A DNA stretch of 15,578 bases. Source: Xanthobacteraceae bacterium. Its GTDB lineage: Bacteria; Pseudomonadota; Alphaproteobacteria; Rhizobiales; Xanthobacteraceae. A model generated the notes under the pieces. That model saw only the letters and a list, made by a program, of their open reading frames with translations, searched no databases and was not told the origin of the DNA. Both the position numbers and the translations under genes were made by a program. Positions 13,870-15,578 of the stretch are shown one piece after another. The stretch covers positions 1-15,578 of the forward strand of contig JASHSY010000120.1 of assembly GCA_030040825.1 (NCBI GenBank), in the 5' to 3' direction. How positions within the stretch are numbered: position 1 is the first letter of the stretch; the number at the start of each line of letters is the position of its first letter.

Positions 13870-14765
13870 GCGTCCCTCCGGTAGATCGTGCGACCGACGA
13901 GCTGCAGGCCCGGATGCGATCCGATCAATGATTCTGAATGACCGATATACAACCAGCCGCCCGGCTTGATGTACTGCGTAAAGCGCTCAACCAGGTCGGC
14001 CTTGGTCGGGTTGTCGAAATAGATCATCACGTTGCGGCAGAAGATGGCGTCGAACGGCCCCTTGAACGGCCACGCCTCCATCATCAGGTTGAGGCGACGA
14101 AACGCAATGAGTGATCGGACCTCCCGCGCGACAGCGATAGATTTGGCGCGGCCGTCGCCGTCGGTTTCGGCAAAGTATGGCAAGTAGACCTTTGGAATTT
14201 GCTCGGTCGAATCCGGCGGATACTCACCGCGCGCGGCTTTGGCGAGAACGTCGGTATCGATGTCGGTGGCGAGAATGCGGGCATCGAGGTGCAGGACGTC
14301 GGGCACCTCCTTACGCAGCACGACGGCAATGGTGTACGGCTCCTCTCCAGTGGAGCAGCCGGCCGACCAGACCCGCAGCCGGCGCGCGCCGCTGCGCGAG
14401 GCGCGCGCGAATGCGCTGGCGACATGCGTGCGGAAGTGGTCGAAGTGGTGCGCCTCGCGGAAGAACTTGGTGAGATTCGTCGATATCGCGTTGATGAAAT
14501 TTTCGATCTCGCCCTTATTATCATCGCGCGCAAGGTACTCGCGATACTGTTTGAACGATGTCAATCCAAGCGTGCGCACGCGGCGCGAAACGCGACTATA
14601 GACGAGATTACGCTTGCTGTCGGCGAGCGTAATTCCGGTATGATCGTAAGCGAGCTGCGCTAAACCGCGGAAGTCGGTTTCCGAAAACTCGAACTCGCGA
14701 TTAGCGTCGGCCGCCGCGGATTCGCCGGGAGGGAGTATCGCAGGATTGCGTTGCGCTTGCGCCAT
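13866..14765 (-). CDS. cheR: chemotaxis protein methyltransferase CheR
   Basis: A 299-residue CheR, which methylates receptor glutamates using S-adenosylmethionine. The N-terminal helical domain covers about 25-110. The catalytic domain has SAM motif I, RVWSAGCSTGEEPYT (131-145), the acidic ATDID (166-170) and FCRNVMIYFD (242-251), plus the C-terminal IGHSESL (274-280). All key residues are present. The ATG at 14765 has only a weak ribosome site. It is 129 bases downstream of the chemoreceptor stop, so it may be transcribed with that receptor or from its own promoter. The neighbouring receptor at the right edge ends with an aromatic pentapeptide of the kind CheR docks to. Confidence 0.97.
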   Translation of the reverse strand: MAQAQRNPAILPPGESAAADANREFEFSETDFRGLAQLAYDHTGITLADSKRNLVYSRVSRRVRTLGLTSFKQYREYLARDDNKGEIENFINAISTNLTKFFREAHHFDHFRTHVASAFARASRSGARRLRVWSAGCSTGEEPYTIAVVLRKEVPDVLHLDARILATDIDTDVLAKAARGEYPPDSTEQIPKVYLPYFAETDGDGRAKSIAVAREVRSLIAFRRLNLMMEAWPFKGPFDAIFCRNVMIYFDNPTKADLVERFTQYIKPGGWLYIGHSESLIGSHPGLQLVGRTIYRRDA

Positions 14766-14860
14766 TCTGGAACTTTTCCCATTCCACTTTATTCTTGCCC
14801 GTTCAGCCGGTACTTTGGTGCCCTGTGCGCACGCTGGCTCGGCGATTCGACAACGAGGTC

Positions 14861-14877
14861 GGCTGTTTCACACAGCC
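14861..14877 (-). terminator. 6-bp hairpin between the chemoreceptor and cheR
   Basis: GGCTGT (14861-14866) and ACAGCC (14872-14877) pair perfectly around five bases, 18 bases beyond the chemoreceptor stop on the minus strand. No T tract follows, so it may lower rather than end transcription into cheR. Confidence 0.35.
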
Positions 14878-14894
14878 CAACCTGCCGCTTCGTC

Positions 14895-15578
14895 CTAAAA
14901 TTCCTTCCAATCGTCGGGATCGTCCTTGATCGCGGTAGCAAGCGCGGCCTGCATGCGGCCGACAGCGCCGCGCGCGGCAGCCGGTATCGGCCTGCCCGCC
15001 GCCCCGTTCGACTTCGGCGCGACGGCCGAGGCGGTCGGCTTTACGGGAGCCCGAACGGCTTCGGCGCCGGCAGTGTGGTCGAGACGGAAGAAGTCGACGT
15101 GCTCGTCCATGGCTTTGGCTTGGGTTTCCAGCGTTTTGGCGGTCGCCGCATTTTGCTCGACCAGCGCCGAGTTCTGCTGGGTAACCTCGTCCATCTGCGT
15201 CAGTGCCTTGTTGATCTCCTCCAGACCGGTCGCCTGCTCGGCGCTCGCCGCCGCGATATCCGACACGATGCCGGTGACCTTCTTGATCGAGGCAACGATC
15301 TCAGCGAGCGAAGCGCCCGCCTTGTTGACGAGATCGACGCCGTTCTTGACCTGGCTCGAACTATTGGTGATCAAGTCCTTGATGTCTTTCGCCGCCTGCG
15401 AGGAACGTTGCGCCAGGCTGCGGACTTCCGACGCCACCACCGCAAAGCCGCGCCCGGCTTCGCCGGCGCGCGCCGCTTCGACTGCGGCGTTGAGCGCCAA
15501 CAGATTGGTCTGCCGGGCGATCTCGTCGATCACGCCGATAATGTCGGAGATTTTCCGCGATGACTCCTCGATCCGCGC
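14895..15578 (-). CDS. methyl-accepting chemotaxis protein with CheR/CheB tether (N-terminus outside window)
   Basis: The C-terminal 227 residues of a chemoreceptor, open to the right edge; the sensor domain, membrane segments and HAMP are not visible. The signalling tip is present as EIARQTNLLALNAAVEAARA followed by GEAGRGFAVVASEVRSLAQR. The second methylation helix follows, with EINKALTQMDEVTQQNSALV, which contains Gln/Glu pairs in the usual pattern. After it comes a roughly 70-residue Ala/Pro-rich flexible linker and a final DDPDDWKEF. The last five residues, Asp-Trp-Lys-Glu-Phe, fit the aromatic-x-x-aromatic pentapeptide that recruits CheR and CheB, as NWETF does in E. coli. It is the first visible gene of the operon. 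The GTG at 15533 is an internal valine, not the start. Confidence 0.95.
   Translation of the reverse strand, partial: ARIEESSRKISDIIGVIDEIARQTNLLALNAAVEAARAGEAGRGFAVVASEVRSLAQRSSQAAKDIKDLITNSSSQVKNGVDLVNKAGASLAEIVASIKKVTGIVSDIAAASAEQATGLEEINKALTQMDEVTQQNSALVEQNAATAKTLETQAKAMDEHVDFFRLDHTAGAEAVRAPVKPTASAVAPKSNGAAGRPIPAAARGAVGRMQAALATAIKDDPDDWKEF

Overview
The window reads as chromosome of a motile alphaproteobacterium, most likely Hyphomicrobiales near Bradyrhizobium/Rhodopseudomonas. The grounds are two proteins that look like DUF2336 (a mainly alphaproteobacterial family), the cheR-cheD-cheB-STAS-cheY-cheA-cheY gene order, the Ala/Arg-rich coding style, and a perfect CtrA-type box. The taxonomic call is inference. 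No RNA gene, insertion sequence, CRISPR array or integrase was seen.

Layout. (1) Positions 1-809, plus strand: the C-terminal part of an FAD-dependent oxidoreductase. (2) Positions 924-4010, minus strand: a Tat-exported TRAP-type solute-binding protein followed 24 bases later by a membrane chemoreceptor, with no TRAP permease genes nearby. (3) About 4011-4683: a divergent intergenic region. (4) Positions 4684-6638, plus strand: a short DUF2336 protein, then a CtrA-box promoter region, an atypical response regulator and a translationally coupled Hpt-like protein that lacks the phosphorylatable histidine. (5) Positions 6746-7843, minus strand: a full-length DUF2336 protein. (6) Positions 8015-15578, minus strand: the chemotaxis operon. 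In transcription order it holds a chemoreceptor (N-terminus outside the window), cheR, cheD, cheB, a STAS-receiver (cheY) reading frame, cheA, a second cheY, and a small helical protein that may be a CheZ-like phosphatase.

How it works together. The chemoreceptors control CheA. CheA phosphorylates the two CheY proteins and CheB; CheR and CheB/CheD set receptor methylation and deamidation. No stand-alone CheW is in the window. The chemoreceptor at the right edge ends in an Asp-Trp-Lys-Glu-Phe tether of the kind that binds CheR/CheB, while the left-hand chemoreceptor has none.

The least described part is 4684-8455: two DUF2336 proteins, a response regulator ending in a peptide that resembles the CheY-binding N-terminus of FliM, a histidine-less Hpt-like partner, and a small protein with a DxxxQ motif next to cheY. 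I suggest this is an accessory module attached to the chemotaxis system and tied to the cell cycle through CtrA. The components are seen in the sequence; their joint function is inference.
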